A stretch of 28,369 nucleotides of DNA, from the NCBI GenBank assembly GCA_964354255.1, contig CAYGYX010000023.1, forward strand, positions 1 to 28,369, written 5' to 3'. This DNA comes from VGBK01 sp964354255. Its GTDB lineage: Bacteria > Actinomycetota > Acidimicrobiia > Spongiisociales > UBA11373. Below, one piece after another: positions 8,400-15,973 of this stretch (within the stretch, counting starts at the first letter, position 1; every line of letters begins with the position of its first letter). Made by a program: the position numbers and the translations under genes. The notes under the pieces are model-generated. The model did not search any database. It saw only the letters and a list, made by a program, of their open reading frames with translations, and was not told the DNA's origin.

Positions 8400-10235
8400 T
8401 TGCCACACGACGTCTTCGTTAGCTATTCCGAGAAGGACAAGCCGGTCGCCGATGCGGTCGTCGCCCGGCTGGAGCAAGCCCGCATCCGGTGCTGGGCAGC
8501 ACCCCGAGACATCGCTCCTGGTGCATCGTGGGGTGGGGCTATTGTCGATGCGATCTCTGCCAGCCGGGCGATGGTCCTCGTGCTGTCGGCCAACAGCAAC
8601 GCCTCTTCTCAGGTGGTTCGAGAGGTCGAGCGAGCCGTCGCCAGCGGGGTGATCATCATCCCGCTGCGCATTGAAGCAGTGACCCCCACAGGGGCGATGG
8701 CCTACTTCCTCGGGACACAGCATTGGCTCGATGCGATCACCCCGCCGCTGGAGCAGCACATCGACCGACTCCGCATTGCGCTGGGCGCCGTGTTGGGCAC
8801 GGAGCCTCTGGCCGGACAGCCCGATCTGCCACCGCCGCCGCCCGCGGCAGTGGCGCCCGCCACTGGTGGCGTGGGGGCGGCGGGTATCCCGACGCCCGCG
8901 GAGCCGCGCCAGGGCAGGAGACGGGTAGCGATGCTGCTCGCCGCGGGAGCCGTTGTGGTGGTCGGGGCCGGAGTGGGGATCGGCGTGCTCGTTGGTGGTG
9001 GCGAGGACGAGGTGGCCTCGGCCACGACCTCGGCGGTGCCAGAGGGCACAACTGCTACTCCTACGACGACCGTGGCGGTGACCTTGACCTCGACATCGAC
9101 CACCCCTCCGACGACGACCAGCGCGGGGCCTGCTGCGGCCTGGATGCGCGTCGGCCACGACGAGGCCGTCTTCGGCGGGCCCGGGGATCAGGTGATGATG
9201 AGGGCGGCGCCGGGAGGCCCGGGCCTGGTCGCCGTGGGTTACGAGACCTCCGCCGGGGACGACGATGCGGCGGTGTGGACTTCTGCGGATGGGCTGGCCT
9301 GGTCGCGCGTCCCCCACGATGAGGCCATCTTCGGTGGATCGGGAAGCCAGTTCCTGACGTCGTTGGCGGCGGGGGGCCCGGGTCTGGCCGCCGTGGGTGC
9401 CGACACTTCAGGGGGTGATCACGATGCGGCGGTGTGGACCTCGGTGGATGGGTCGTCCTGGTCCCGGGTTCCCCACGACGAGGCGGTCTTCGGCGGCCCT
9501 GACTACCAGGTCATGGAGGCAGTGTCTGCGGCAGGCCCTGGTCTGATCGCCGTCGGCAACGACGGTTCTGGGGGGGATTGGGATGCGGCGGTGTGGACCT
9601 CCGCGGACGGGTTGATCTGGTCCCGGGTTCCCCACGACGAGGCGGTCTTCGGCGGCGGCGACCACCAGGCCATGTTCGGGGTAGCGGCCGGAAACCAGGG
9701 CGTTGTGGCCGTCGGCTCGAGCGGGGGGGACGCAGCGGTGTGGACTTCCGCGGATGGGTTCGTCTGGTCCCGGGTTGCCCATGACGAGGCGGTGTTCGGC
9801 GGCGTTGGTCAACTCGTCATGCGGGGGGTGGCCGCGGGCGGCCCCGGTCTGGTCGGCGTCGGCTACGACACGTCGGGGGGCGACTGGGATGCGGCGGTGT
9901 GGATTTCGGTGGATGGGTTCGTCTGGTCCCGGGTTGCCCACGATGAGGCGGTGTTCGGCGGTCGCGACAACCAGGGCATGTTCGGGGTGGTGGCCGGGAA
10001 CCAGGGCGTTGTGGCCGTCGGTTACGACGGTTTGGATGCGGCGGTGTGGTCTTCTGTCGATGGGTTGTCCTGGTCCCGGGCCTCCCGGGACGAGGGGACT
10101 CTGGGCAGTTCCGAGGGGATGTTCATGTCGGGGGTGACGCGGGCGGTTCCGGGTCTGGTGGCCGTTGGCTACGACGCGGCGGGTGGTGACCTGGATGCCG
10201 CACTGTGGTTGGCGGCAGCAGAGCCAATCCCCTGA
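8400..10235 (+). CDS. TIR-domain membrane protein with seven-repeat propeller-like C-terminal region
   Basis: 611 aa. Residues 2-130 are a bacterial TIR (TIR_2-like) domain: HDVFVSYSEKDK, the BB-loop-like WAAPRDIAPGASW (32-44), and E75 in SSQVVREVERA at the position of the catalytic glutamate of TIR NADases. A Pro-rich linker follows (143-170), then RQGRRR and one hydrophobic helix (about 176-199), then a Thr/Ser/Pro stalk (205-245). Residues 248-611 are seven repeats of 49-54 aa starting at W248, W301, W354, W407, W456, W509 and W558, each with HDEAVFGG-like and AVWTSxDGxxW elements; the latter resembles Asp-box/BNR propeller loops. Arginines before the helix predict N-in/C-out, so TIR is cytosolic and the repeats are outside. 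Start: TTG with GAGGAG 5 nt upstream; TIR begins at residue 3. NAD cleavage and any ligand are inference. I recognise no named gene. Confidence 0.85.
   Translation: MPHDVFVSYSEKDKPVADAVVARLEQARIRCWAAPRDIAPGASWGGAIVDAISASRAMVLVLSANSNASSQVVREVERAVASGVIIIPLRIEAVTPTGAMAYFLGTQHWLDAITPPLEQHIDRLRIALGAVLGTEPLAGQPDLPPPPPAAVAPATGGVGAAGIPTPAEPRQGRRRVAMLLAAGAVVVVGAGVGIGVLVGGGEDEVASATTSAVPEGTTATPTTTVAVTLTSTSTTPPTTTSAGPAAAWMRVGHDEAVFGGPGDQVMMRAAPGGPGLVAVGYETSAGDDDAAVWTSADGLAWSRVPHDEAIFGGSGSQFLTSLAAGGPGLAAVGADTSGGDHDAAVWTSVDGSSWSRVPHDEAVFGGPDYQVMEAVSAAGPGLIAVGNDGSGGDWDAAVWTSADGLIWSRVPHDEAVFGGGDHQAMFGVAAGNQGVVAVGSSGGDAAVWTSADGFVWSRVAHDEAVFGGVGQLVMRGVAAGGPGLVGVGYDTSGGDWDAAVWISVDGFVWSRVAHDEAVFGGRDNQGMFGVVAGNQGVVAVGYDGLDAAVWSSVDGLSWSRASRDEGTLGSSEGMFMSGVTRAVPGLVAVGYDAAGGDLDAALWLAAAEPIP
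9141..10235 (+). repeat. Seven in-frame tandem repeats (about 147-162 bp) in the TIR gene
   Basis: Repeat units begin at the TGG codons 9141, 9300, 9459, 9618, 9765, 9924 and 10071. Six units span 159, 159, 159, 147, 159 and 147 bp, and the last runs to the stop. Long stretches are nearly identical in DNA: the first 39 bp of units 3 and 4 (9459-9497 and 9618-9656) are the same. Units 3+4 and 5+6 look like copies of one two-blade module. Confidence 0.9.
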
Positions 10236-10514
10236 GACCTGCCTGACGCGAGTCGGGGGCGAGCGCGCTGCCTGCCCCGGCCGGCAAGGCCTCGGATCCG
10301 GCAGGTGTGGGCCCAGCGGCGTTGCCCCGGTCCCCGTCCCTCTGACGGATAGCGGGCCGCGCCGGCAGCACGCGAAAGGCGGGGGAGAGGGTATTACAAC
10401 TAGGCGCGGGTGCCTTATTGCCTTTCCCCAGCGTCCTCCCGATCGGCGGTCGGGGGAAGGAGAACGAGGAACCCTTCAAGATCGAGAGGGCGTCTCACCG
10501 ATAGAGGAATCGAG
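10236..10514. other. Gene-free stretch with inverted repeats between the TIR gene and a small ORF
   Basis: No convincing gene. It holds ACCTGCC (10237-10243) facing GGCAGGT (10300-10306) with a small internal hairpin (TGCC 10273-10276 / GGCA 10283-10286), which could terminate the TIR transcript. A second hairpin lies downstream: CCCGA 10438-10442 / TCGGG 10450-10454, flanked by CCTTTCCCC and GGGGAAGG. The patch near 10391-10425 is visibly less GC-rich than its surroundings. No clear promoter hexamers are seen. Confidence 0.4.
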
Positions 10515-10661
10515 ATGCTGACCTACCAACGGCGGGCGAGATGGATCCGGCGCATGCAGGACCGGGCGGCCCGTCGCCGTGAGCGGGAGTGGGCCCGGCA
10601 GTGGGTCCTTAGTCCTTCCCTGTGGCCGAGCCGCGAAGTGGGCTCGCGCCGGGCCGCCTGA
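10515..10661 (+). CDS. Small Arg-rich protein of unknown function (48 aa)
   Basis: The ORF starts at ATG 10515 with GAGGA at 10504-10508, about 6 nt upstream. The product is strongly basic, with about 15 arginines and no lysine, and several tryptophans (RRARWIRRMQDRAARRRER, then EWARQWVLSP). It has no signal peptide and no membrane segment; the N-terminal half could form an amphipathic or nucleic-acid-binding helix. It lies between the TIR gene (280 nt upstream) and the epimerase (34 nt downstream). High-GC DNA makes spurious Arg-rich ORFs common, so the ribosome site and position are the only support. I do not recognise a family. In-frame sequence is open to 10410, but that extension lacks a ribosome site. 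Confidence 0.45.
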   Translation: MLTYQRRARWIRRMQDRAARRREREWARQWVLSPSLWPSREVGSRRAA

Positions 10662-10680
10662 GCGTTCTCCCCCGGCGGAA

Positions 10681-10686
10681 TAGCAT
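10681..10686 (+). promoter_or_regulatory. Possible -10 element of the epimerase gene
   Basis: TAGCAT lies 9 nt upstream of ATG 10696. A start of transcription 6-8 nt downstream would give a leader of 1-3 nt and would exclude the upstream in-frame GTG at 10690. Confidence 0.35.
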
Positions 10687-10695
10687 TCAGTGCCG

Positions 10696-11679
10696 ATGCA
10701 CTACCTGGTCACCGGGGCCACCGGCTTCATCGGCGGATACCTGACTTCGCAGCTCCTGGCGGAGGGGCAGTTGGTCACTGCCCTGGTGCGCACCCCCGAG
10801 CAGGCCCGGGGGCTGGCCCCCTACGGGGTGCGCTGCTACATCGGCGATGTGCTCGACAAGGCTTCGGTCCGCCGGGCGATGCAGCGCGTGCAGGGCGTCT
10901 TCCACCTCGCCGCCTACGTCCGGGTGGGCACCAGCCACCGGCAGTGGGCGGAGGCAGTCAACGTGACCGGCACCCGCCACGTGCTCGAGGTGATGCGCGA
11001 ACTGCGCGTGCCGAAAGGGGTGTACACCAGCACCCTGGCGGTGAATGGGGACACGAAGGGCCGCGTGGTCGACGAGTCCTATCAGCACGATGGCCGCCTG
11101 CCTTCGATCTACCAGCGCACCAAGTGGCAGGCCCACCACGAGGTGGCCCTCCCCATGATGCGGCGGGGGCTGCCCCTGGTCGTCGCCATGCCGGGAGCGG
11201 TGTACGGCCCCGGCGACCACAGCGACCTGGCGCAGACCCTCGCCGCTCACTTGCAGGGCCGGCTGCCGGTGGCTCCCACCCGGACGGCGTTCTGCTGGGC
11301 TCACGTCGAGGACGTGGCGGTCGGCCTGCTCGGTGCTATGCAGCGGGGCAAGCCGGGGGAGACATACATGCTGTGCGGCCCGGCCCACGAGTTGCGCGAT
11401 GCGCTGTCGGTCGCGGGCCGGCTCGCTGGGAAGCGGGGGGCGCCCTGGCCCCTGCCGGGGCGGGCGCTGCTCCCGGCCGCCTGGGCGCTGCGGGGTCTCG
11501 CCTCCGTGATCACGCCCCTGCGCCCCGCCGCCGAGAAGCTCGCCCTGGGGGCGGGCGGCACCCATCTGGGCACCGACGCCAAAGCCCGGGCGGAACTGGG
11601 CTTCGCTCCCCGCAGCCTGGAGGAGGGCATGCCGGAGACCGTGCGCGCCCTGCTCCAGGATCTGTTCAGCGCTCCCTGA
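10696..11679 (+). CDS. NAD(P)-dependent epimerase/dehydratase, extended SDR (dihydroflavonol-reductase-like)
   Basis: 327 aa cytosolic Rossmann oxidoreductase. It opens directly with the nucleotide-binding motif HYLVTGATGFIGGYL, and continues with DVLDKASVRRAM, GVFHLAAYVRVG, the catalytic Ser region GVYTSTLAVNG, and the Tyr-x3-Lys pair in SIYQRTKWQAHHE. PGAVYGPGD and the C-terminal LGFAPRSLEEGMPETV are usual in atypical or extended SDRs related to dihydroflavonol-4-reductase and hopanoid-linked HpnA. The substrate is unknown. ATG 10696 is chosen over GTG 10690 because the motif starts immediately and a -10-like TAGCAT lies just upstream. It is followed after 90 nt by pepN, which has its own promoter-like element. 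Confidence 0.87.
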   Translation: MHYLVTGATGFIGGYLTSQLLAEGQLVTALVRTPEQARGLAPYGVRCYIGDVLDKASVRRAMQRVQGVFHLAAYVRVGTSHRQWAEAVNVTGTRHVLEVMRELRVPKGVYTSTLAVNGDTKGRVVDESYQHDGRLPSIYQRTKWQAHHEVALPMMRRGLPLVVAMPGAVYGPGDHSDLAQTLAAHLQGRLPVAPTRTAFCWAHVEDVAVGLLGAMQRGKPGETYMLCGPAHELRDALSVAGRLAGKRGAPWPLPGRALLPAAWALRGLASVITPLRPAAEKLALGAGGTHLGTDAKARAELGFAPRSLEEGMPETVRALLQDLFSAP

Positions 11680-11730
11680 GCAGTCTCAGGCCACCGGGCG
11701 CTACCCCGGGCGGCCGCCGCGCCGGCCCAC

Positions 11731-11736
11731 TACCCT
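11731..11736 (+). promoter_or_regulatory. Possible -10 element of pepN
   Basis: TACCCT lies 33 nt upstream of the pepN ATG. Unlike the leaderless genes here, pepN then has a short leader ending in AAAGGAG (11758-11764), 5 nt before ATG 11770. Confidence 0.4.
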
Positions 11737-11769
11737 CGGCCCGCGCCGCCGTCGTGCAAAGGAGCCGGC

Positions 11770-14334
11770 ATGGAGCCCACCAACCCCCCGCGGGACCGCC
11801 TCGCCCTCGAAGAGGCTGGCCGTCGGGCCGAGCAGCTGTCCGCCATCGCCTACACCATCGACCTGGACCTGCAGGCTGGGTCCAAGGTCTTCCACGGCGA
11901 CGTCACGATCACCTTTGACCACGCCGGGGGCGACACCTTCCTGGAGTGGCTGGGGGGCCACCTCGACCGTTTCTTGGTGAACGGGGTGGAGGCCGAGGCC
12001 GAGTGGGACGGGGCGCGTATCTCGCTCCCCGGGGCGCTGCTCGGCCGCCACAACGAGATCCGCCTCGTCTACGAACGGGCCTACGACCACACCGGCGAGG
12101 GCTTCCACCAGTTCTTCGACCCGGAGGACGGGGCCGAGTACCTCTACACCCAATTCGAGCCCTACTCGGCCCACCGCCTCTTCCCCTGCTTCGACCAGCC
12201 CGACCTCAAGGCGACCTACCGGGTCTCGGTGGCCGCCCCGGCGGCCTGGTCGGTGGTGAGCGCCGGGGCCGAGGTGGCCCGTGAGCCCCTGCCCGACGGG
12301 CGCTTGCGCCGCGTGTTTGCCGAGACGGCGCGGTTCAGCACCTACCTGATGTCGGTGTTCGCCGGGAACTACGCCGCCGCGCACGACGAGCACCGCGGTA
12401 TCCCCATGGGCATCTACTGCCGACGATCGCTGCTCTCCCACCTGGACGCCGAGCCGATGTTCGGCCTCACCAAAGCGGGCATCGACTTCTACGAGGACCT
12501 GTTCGCCCAGCCCTACCCCTTCGGCAAGTACGACCAGATCTTCGTGCCCGAGTTCAACTGGGGAGGCATGGAGAATGTGGCCGCCATCGGCTACACCGAC
12601 ACGGTGGTGTTCCGCGACCCACCCACCGAGGACCAACTGACCCGGCGGGCGGAGTACCTGATGCACGAGCTCGCCCACATGTGGTTCGGTGACCTGGTGA
12701 CCATGCGCTGGTGGAACGACCTGTGGCTCAACGAGTCCTTCGCCTCCTACGTCGCCTACCTGGCGCTCGACCACATGGGCGGCTACCCGGCGATCTGGCT
12801 CGACTTCCACAGCCGCATGAAGCTGTGGGCCTACCGCGAGGATCAGCGTCCCACCACCCATCGCATCGCTGACGATATCCCTTCCACCGACGAGACCTTC
12901 CTCAACTTCGACGGCATCACCTACGGGAAGGGTGCCTCGGTCCTCAAGCAGCTCGTGGCCGCCATCGGACCCGACGCCTTCCGCTCCGGGCTGCGGACCT
13001 ACTTCCGCCGCCACCGCTTCGGCAACGCCTCACTGGCCGACTTCCTGGCCGCCCTGCAGGAGGACAGCACGGTGGACCTGGTGCAATGGGCGGCTCGCTG
13101 GCTACGCACCGCCTCGCTGAACACCCTGGCCGCCGAGTGGCAGACTGAGGGTACCCGCCTGACCCGGCTCGACCTGGTGCAGAGCGCCCCCGCGGAGTAC
13201 CCGGTGCTCCGCCCCCACCACGTCGAGGTTGCCCTGGTCGGGCCCGACGGCCGATCACAGGTGCTGCCGGCCGCCGTGTCGGCGGAACGGAGCCCGCTGA
13301 GCGGGGCGGCGGGCTTGCCCGCCCCTGTCTTCGTCTACCCCAACCACGGCGACCATGGGTACGCCAAGGTGGCCCTCGACCCGGTGTCCACCGCCTGGGT
13401 GCGGGAGAACCTGGGCCGCATCAGCGACCCCCTCCTGCGCGCGCAAGTGTGGGGCTCGCTGTGGGAGATGGTGCGCGACCGCCTGCTGGCCTCGCCCGGC
13501 TATCTCGAGCTGGTGCGCCGGGCGGGGGTCGCCGAGCACAGCTTGCACATTGTGGAGCTGGTCACCGAGAGTGCCGCCCTGGCGGTCGCCCGCTACCTGC
13601 CCGAAGGGCTCATCGACGCCGAGGCGCATCGCCTGGTCGAGACCGCCCGGGCGGCTATCGACGCGCTGCCGCCGGGGGACCTGCGGGTCCTGTGGTGCCG
13701 CGCCCTGATCGGCCAGGCCCGTTCACCCGAGGACGCCCGCCTCGCTGCCACCCTGGTGGACGTGCCCCCCGACGGCTTGGCGATCGACCAGGACATGCGC
13801 TGGGCGGTGGCGGTGAACTGGGTGGCTCTCAGCCTCGAGGGGGCCGGCGACCGGCTCGCCTCGGAGCGTCTTCGGGACTCTTCGGATCGGGGAGACCGGG
13901 CCATGGCCACTGCGGAGGCCTCCCGGCCCGATCGAGCCGTCAAGGAGGAGGTGTGGGAACGCATCCACGCCAACGGCTACGGGTCGCTGCAGTTGGCGAT
14001 GGCCGCCGCCCGGGGCTTCTTCTGCCGCTCGCAGCGGGACCTGGTGGAGCCGTTCGTCGCCCGCTTCTTCGAGGGATTGCCCGGCCTGTTCACCGAGTGG
14101 GAGGCGGAGGCGAGCCGGGCCTACTTCCGCAACCTCCTTCCGTGGCATCGCATCGAGGCCTCGACCCGGGAGATGGTGGACGGGGTGCTGGCCCGGGGTG
14201 ACCTCGGCCCCATGCTGCGCCGCCTGCTGATCGAGGCGGGCGACGACCTGGATCGGGCGATCGCGTGTCGGAAGTACGCGGAGGAGACGGGAGAGGGGTT
14301 GCCGGCTGCCCCGGCCCCCTCGCCGCCGCGCTAG
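11770..14334 (+). CDS. pepN: Aminopeptidase N (M1 zinc metallopeptidase)
   Basis: 854 aa, close to the 857 aa of the Streptomyces lividans enzyme. It removes N-terminal residues from peptides. The zinc site is complete: H299-E300-L-A-H303 with E322 (WLNESFASY) as third ligand. The exopeptidase motif reads GGMEN (265-269), a common variant of GAMEN. The N-terminal beta-domain has YTIDLDL, and FEPYSAHRLFPCFDQPDLKATY precedes the catalytic domain; Y389-like TYGKGASVL follows. The C-terminal alpha-helical ERAP1-like half runs from about residue 520. There is no signal peptide, so it is probably cytosolic. AAAGGAG precedes the ATG. Its TAG stop lies inside CTAG at 14331-14334, shared with the opposing LCP gene. 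Confidence 0.96.
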   Translation: MEPTNPPRDRLALEEAGRRAEQLSAIAYTIDLDLQAGSKVFHGDVTITFDHAGGDTFLEWLGGHLDRFLVNGVEAEAEWDGARISLPGALLGRHNEIRLVYERAYDHTGEGFHQFFDPEDGAEYLYTQFEPYSAHRLFPCFDQPDLKATYRVSVAAPAAWSVVSAGAEVAREPLPDGRLRRVFAETARFSTYLMSVFAGNYAAAHDEHRGIPMGIYCRRSLLSHLDAEPMFGLTKAGIDFYEDLFAQPYPFGKYDQIFVPEFNWGGMENVAAIGYTDTVVFRDPPTEDQLTRRAEYLMHELAHMWFGDLVTMRWWNDLWLNESFASYVAYLALDHMGGYPAIWLDFHSRMKLWAYREDQRPTTHRIADDIPSTDETFLNFDGITYGKGASVLKQLVAAIGPDAFRSGLRTYFRRHRFGNASLADFLAALQEDSTVDLVQWAARWLRTASLNTLAAEWQTEGTRLTRLDLVQSAPAEYPVLRPHHVEVALVGPDGRSQVLPAAVSAERSPLSGAAGLPAPVFVYPNHGDHGYAKVALDPVSTAWVRENLGRISDPLLRAQVWGSLWEMVRDRLLASPGYLELVRRAGVAEHSLHIVELVTESAALAVARYLPEGLIDAEAHRLVETARAAIDALPPGDLRVLWCRALIGQARSPEDARLAATLVDVPPDGLAIDQDMRWAVAVNWVALSLEGAGDRLASERLRDSSDRGDRAMATAEASRPDRAVKEEVWERIHANGYGSLQLAMAAARGFFCRSQRDLVEPFVARFFEGLPGLFTEWEAEASRAYFRNLLPWHRIEASTREMVDGVLARGDLGPMLRRLLIEAGDDLDRAIACRKYAEETGEGLPAAPAPSPPR

Positions 14335-14344
14335 CCCTCTCCCG
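14288..14344. terminator. Inverted repeat spanning the pepN/LCP shared stop, possible bidirectional terminator
   Basis: CGGGAGAGGG (14288-14297) and CCCTCTCCCG (14335-14344) are perfect 10-bp complements separated by 37 nt that contain both stop codons. The arms have the same sequence as the hairpins at 4243 and 26682, here lying inside the coding ends of two convergent genes. Confidence 0.4.
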
Positions 14345-15902
14345 CCCGGCACTCCTCTTCCAGTGAGGGGAGATTCAGTTCCTCCATGGCCTCTTGCGGA
14401 GGGTTGTTGAGCGCCGTCTGCACGGTGGCGCGAACCAGGTCCAGGTTGGGGATCCAGTAGCCGCGCGCGTCGGTGCCCAGGGTGTAGGAGGTGCCGGTGC
14501 CGGCCAGTTCGGGCGCGTAGGGCACGAAGCGCACCGAGACGATCGACCCGGTGTCCACCTTCTCCAGCAGCTCGATCAGGTCGGGGAAGCGCGCCACCGG
14601 GACGTCGGTGCGCAGGTTCTCTTCGATGACCGGCAGGATGTCGGCCAGGCGGCGGAGCAGGGTGATCGGGTCGGCCTGGGCCGCCGCCGCCTCGAGCACA
14701 CAGCGCTGGCGGTCCATGCGGTGGTAGTCATCGTCCTGGCGACGGGCCCGGGCGTAGGCGAGGGCGGTCCGACCGTCGAAGTGGTACTGGCCGACCGGGA
14801 GGTTCACGTCGACGATGGTGCCGTCGGGCCACACCTGCCCGGGGTCGTACACCGGCTTGGTGACGTAGATGTCGATCCCCCCGAGGGCATCGACCAGGTC
14901 GATGAAGCCGAGCAGGTCCACTACCGCGAAGTAGTCGATGGGCAGGCCGAGCCCGTCGCCCAGGATCTGGCGGACCGCCATGCCCCCGCTGTTGGCGCCG
15001 CCGGGGAACAGGTCGGGGTGGGCGAGGCCGTAGGCGTAGATGGTGTTGGTGATCTCCGGGTAGCGGTGGCTCTCCCACGCGTCGTGAGCAGGGATGCCCT
15101 CGGGGACCGGCCACTGCACCTGGTTGCGGGGGACGGAGAACATGGCGGTGCGCCCGGTGGCCACCTCCACCGAGACGACGATCATCGTGTCGGTGCGGAT
15201 GCCGGTGCGGCCCGGCCCGGCGTCGCCGCCGAGGAGGGCGATGGTGATCCGCTCCGCCCCGTCGAAGGGGTCGGGTTCCGTGGTGGTCGTGGTCGCCACG
15301 GTCGTGGTGGTGGTCGGGGCCGCGCTGCTGGAGGTGCTCCCCGGCGGCGCGGTGGTCGTGGTGGCGGCCGTCGTCGTGGTGGTGGTGGTTGCCGCCTGCC
15401 CCGGGTCGGCGGCGAAGTCGGTGGTCAGGAAATCGTGGAGGGCCAGTGCCTGCACCCCGGCCCAGGCGTGTGGCCAGGCCGCCAGCGCCAGGATCAGTGC
15501 CAGGCCGAGCGCCGCCCCCGCCAGGCCCCGGCCGGTCCACCGGGAGGGGCGGGCGGCCAGGAAGGCATCGATGACGGCGAAGGCACGAAAGGCGAGCAAG
15601 GCCACGATCGCCGCCAGCAGCCCGAGCACCAGGGCGGGGTGCCGGAAGAAGGGGCGGACGATATCGACGGCCAGGCCGATGCCGCTCAGCTCCCAGGGCC
15701 CGAAGAGGAGAAGCACCACGACGAGGGCGGGGGTGGCCAGGGCGACAGCGGCGGCGATGAGCCAGAGGCCGCGCCGCCTGGCCCCGGCGTACCACTGGCC
15801 GGCGCCGGGGAGGAGGGCGGAGAGGCCCGCCGCCAGGAGGGGGGAGGGGCGGCGGGGACGCCGCGGGTTCCGGGAGGCGCCGGAGCGGCGGCCCTGAGTC
15901 AC
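14331..15902 (-). CDS. LytR-CpsA-Psr family cell-wall glycopolymer transferase with multi-TM N-terminus
   Basis: 523 aa membrane protein. Residues 20-150 hold a PGAGQWYAGARRRG element (as in small TM2/DUF5683-like membrane domains) and three long hydrophobic helices (about 44-68, 89-112, 125-145). Residues 170-208 are a Thr/Ala-rich stalk. The LCP domain spans about 217-410: IALLGGDAGPGRTGIRTDTM, MFSVPRNQ, and the pyrophosphate-binding arginines in YARARRQDDDYHRMDRQR. LCP enzymes attach wall polymers, such as arabinogalactan or teichoic acids, to peptidoglycan outside the membrane. The GTG start has TATGCT 6 nt upstream on this strand and no Shine-Dalgarno. The usual LCP has one TM; the extra helices are unusual. 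It converges with pepN with 4-nt overlap and diverges from the gene at 15974. Confidence 0.92.
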   Translation of the reverse strand: MTQGRRSGASRNPRRPRRPSPLLAAGLSALLPGAGQWYAGARRRGLWLIAAAVALATPALVVVLLLFGPWELSGIGLAVDIVRPFFRHPALVLGLLAAIVALLAFRAFAVIDAFLAARPSRWTGRGLAGAALGLALILALAAWPHAWAGVQALALHDFLTTDFAADPGQAATTTTTTTAATTTTAPPGSTSSSAAPTTTTTVATTTTTEPDPFDGAERITIALLGGDAGPGRTGIRTDTMIVVSVEVATGRTAMFSVPRNQVQWPVPEGIPAHDAWESHRYPEITNTIYAYGLAHPDLFPGGANSGGMAVRQILGDGLGLPIDYFAVVDLLGFIDLVDALGGIDIYVTKPVYDPGQVWPDGTIVDVNLPVGQYHFDGRTALAYARARRQDDDYHRMDRQRCVLEAAAAQADPITLLRRLADILPVIEENLRTDVPVARFPDLIELLEKVDTGSIVSVRFVPYAPELAGTGTSYTLGTDARGYWIPNLDLVRATVQTALNNPPQEAMEELNLPSLEEECRAGEG

Positions 15903-15914
15903 CCGGCCAGCATA
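15903..15914 (-). promoter_or_regulatory. Putative leaderless promoter -10 of the LCP gene
   Basis: On the minus strand TATGCT (15914-15909) is followed by 6 nt and GTG at 15902. The upstream region is shared with the divergent small gene at 15974. Confidence 0.5.
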
Positions 15915-15960
15915 GGGAGGGCCCGGGAATGGGAACTCACCCCTCCGGCGGGCGCCCGGG

Positions 15961-15973
15961 TAACCTGGTGGCG
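15961..15973 (+). promoter_or_regulatory. Putative leaderless promoter -10 of the small membrane protein gene
   Basis: TAACCT at 15961-15966, 7 nt, then ATG 15974. No Shine-Dalgarno is present. Confidence 0.55.

Noticed and set aside
7464..9317. 617-aa minus-strand open frame opposite the HAD and TIR genes
   Set aside because: No family motifs; both plus-strand genes have full, ordered motifs. Antisense shadow.
9141..10235. CRISPR-like or intergenic tandem repeat array
   Set aside because: Repeats are 147-162 bp, in frame and encode a conserved protein blade; there are no spacers and no cas genes.
10410..10514. Longer version of the small Arg-rich ORF (83 aa)
   Set aside because: No ribosome site at 10410 and the extension overlaps a predicted hairpin; ATG 10515 has GAGGA at proper spacing.
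8246..10689. Multi-gene defence island around the TIR gene
   Set aside because: Flanks are a HAD phosphatase and an SDR epimerase with no nuclease, SIR2, SAVED, Argonaute, integrase or transposase. Only a stand-alone TIR system can be argued.
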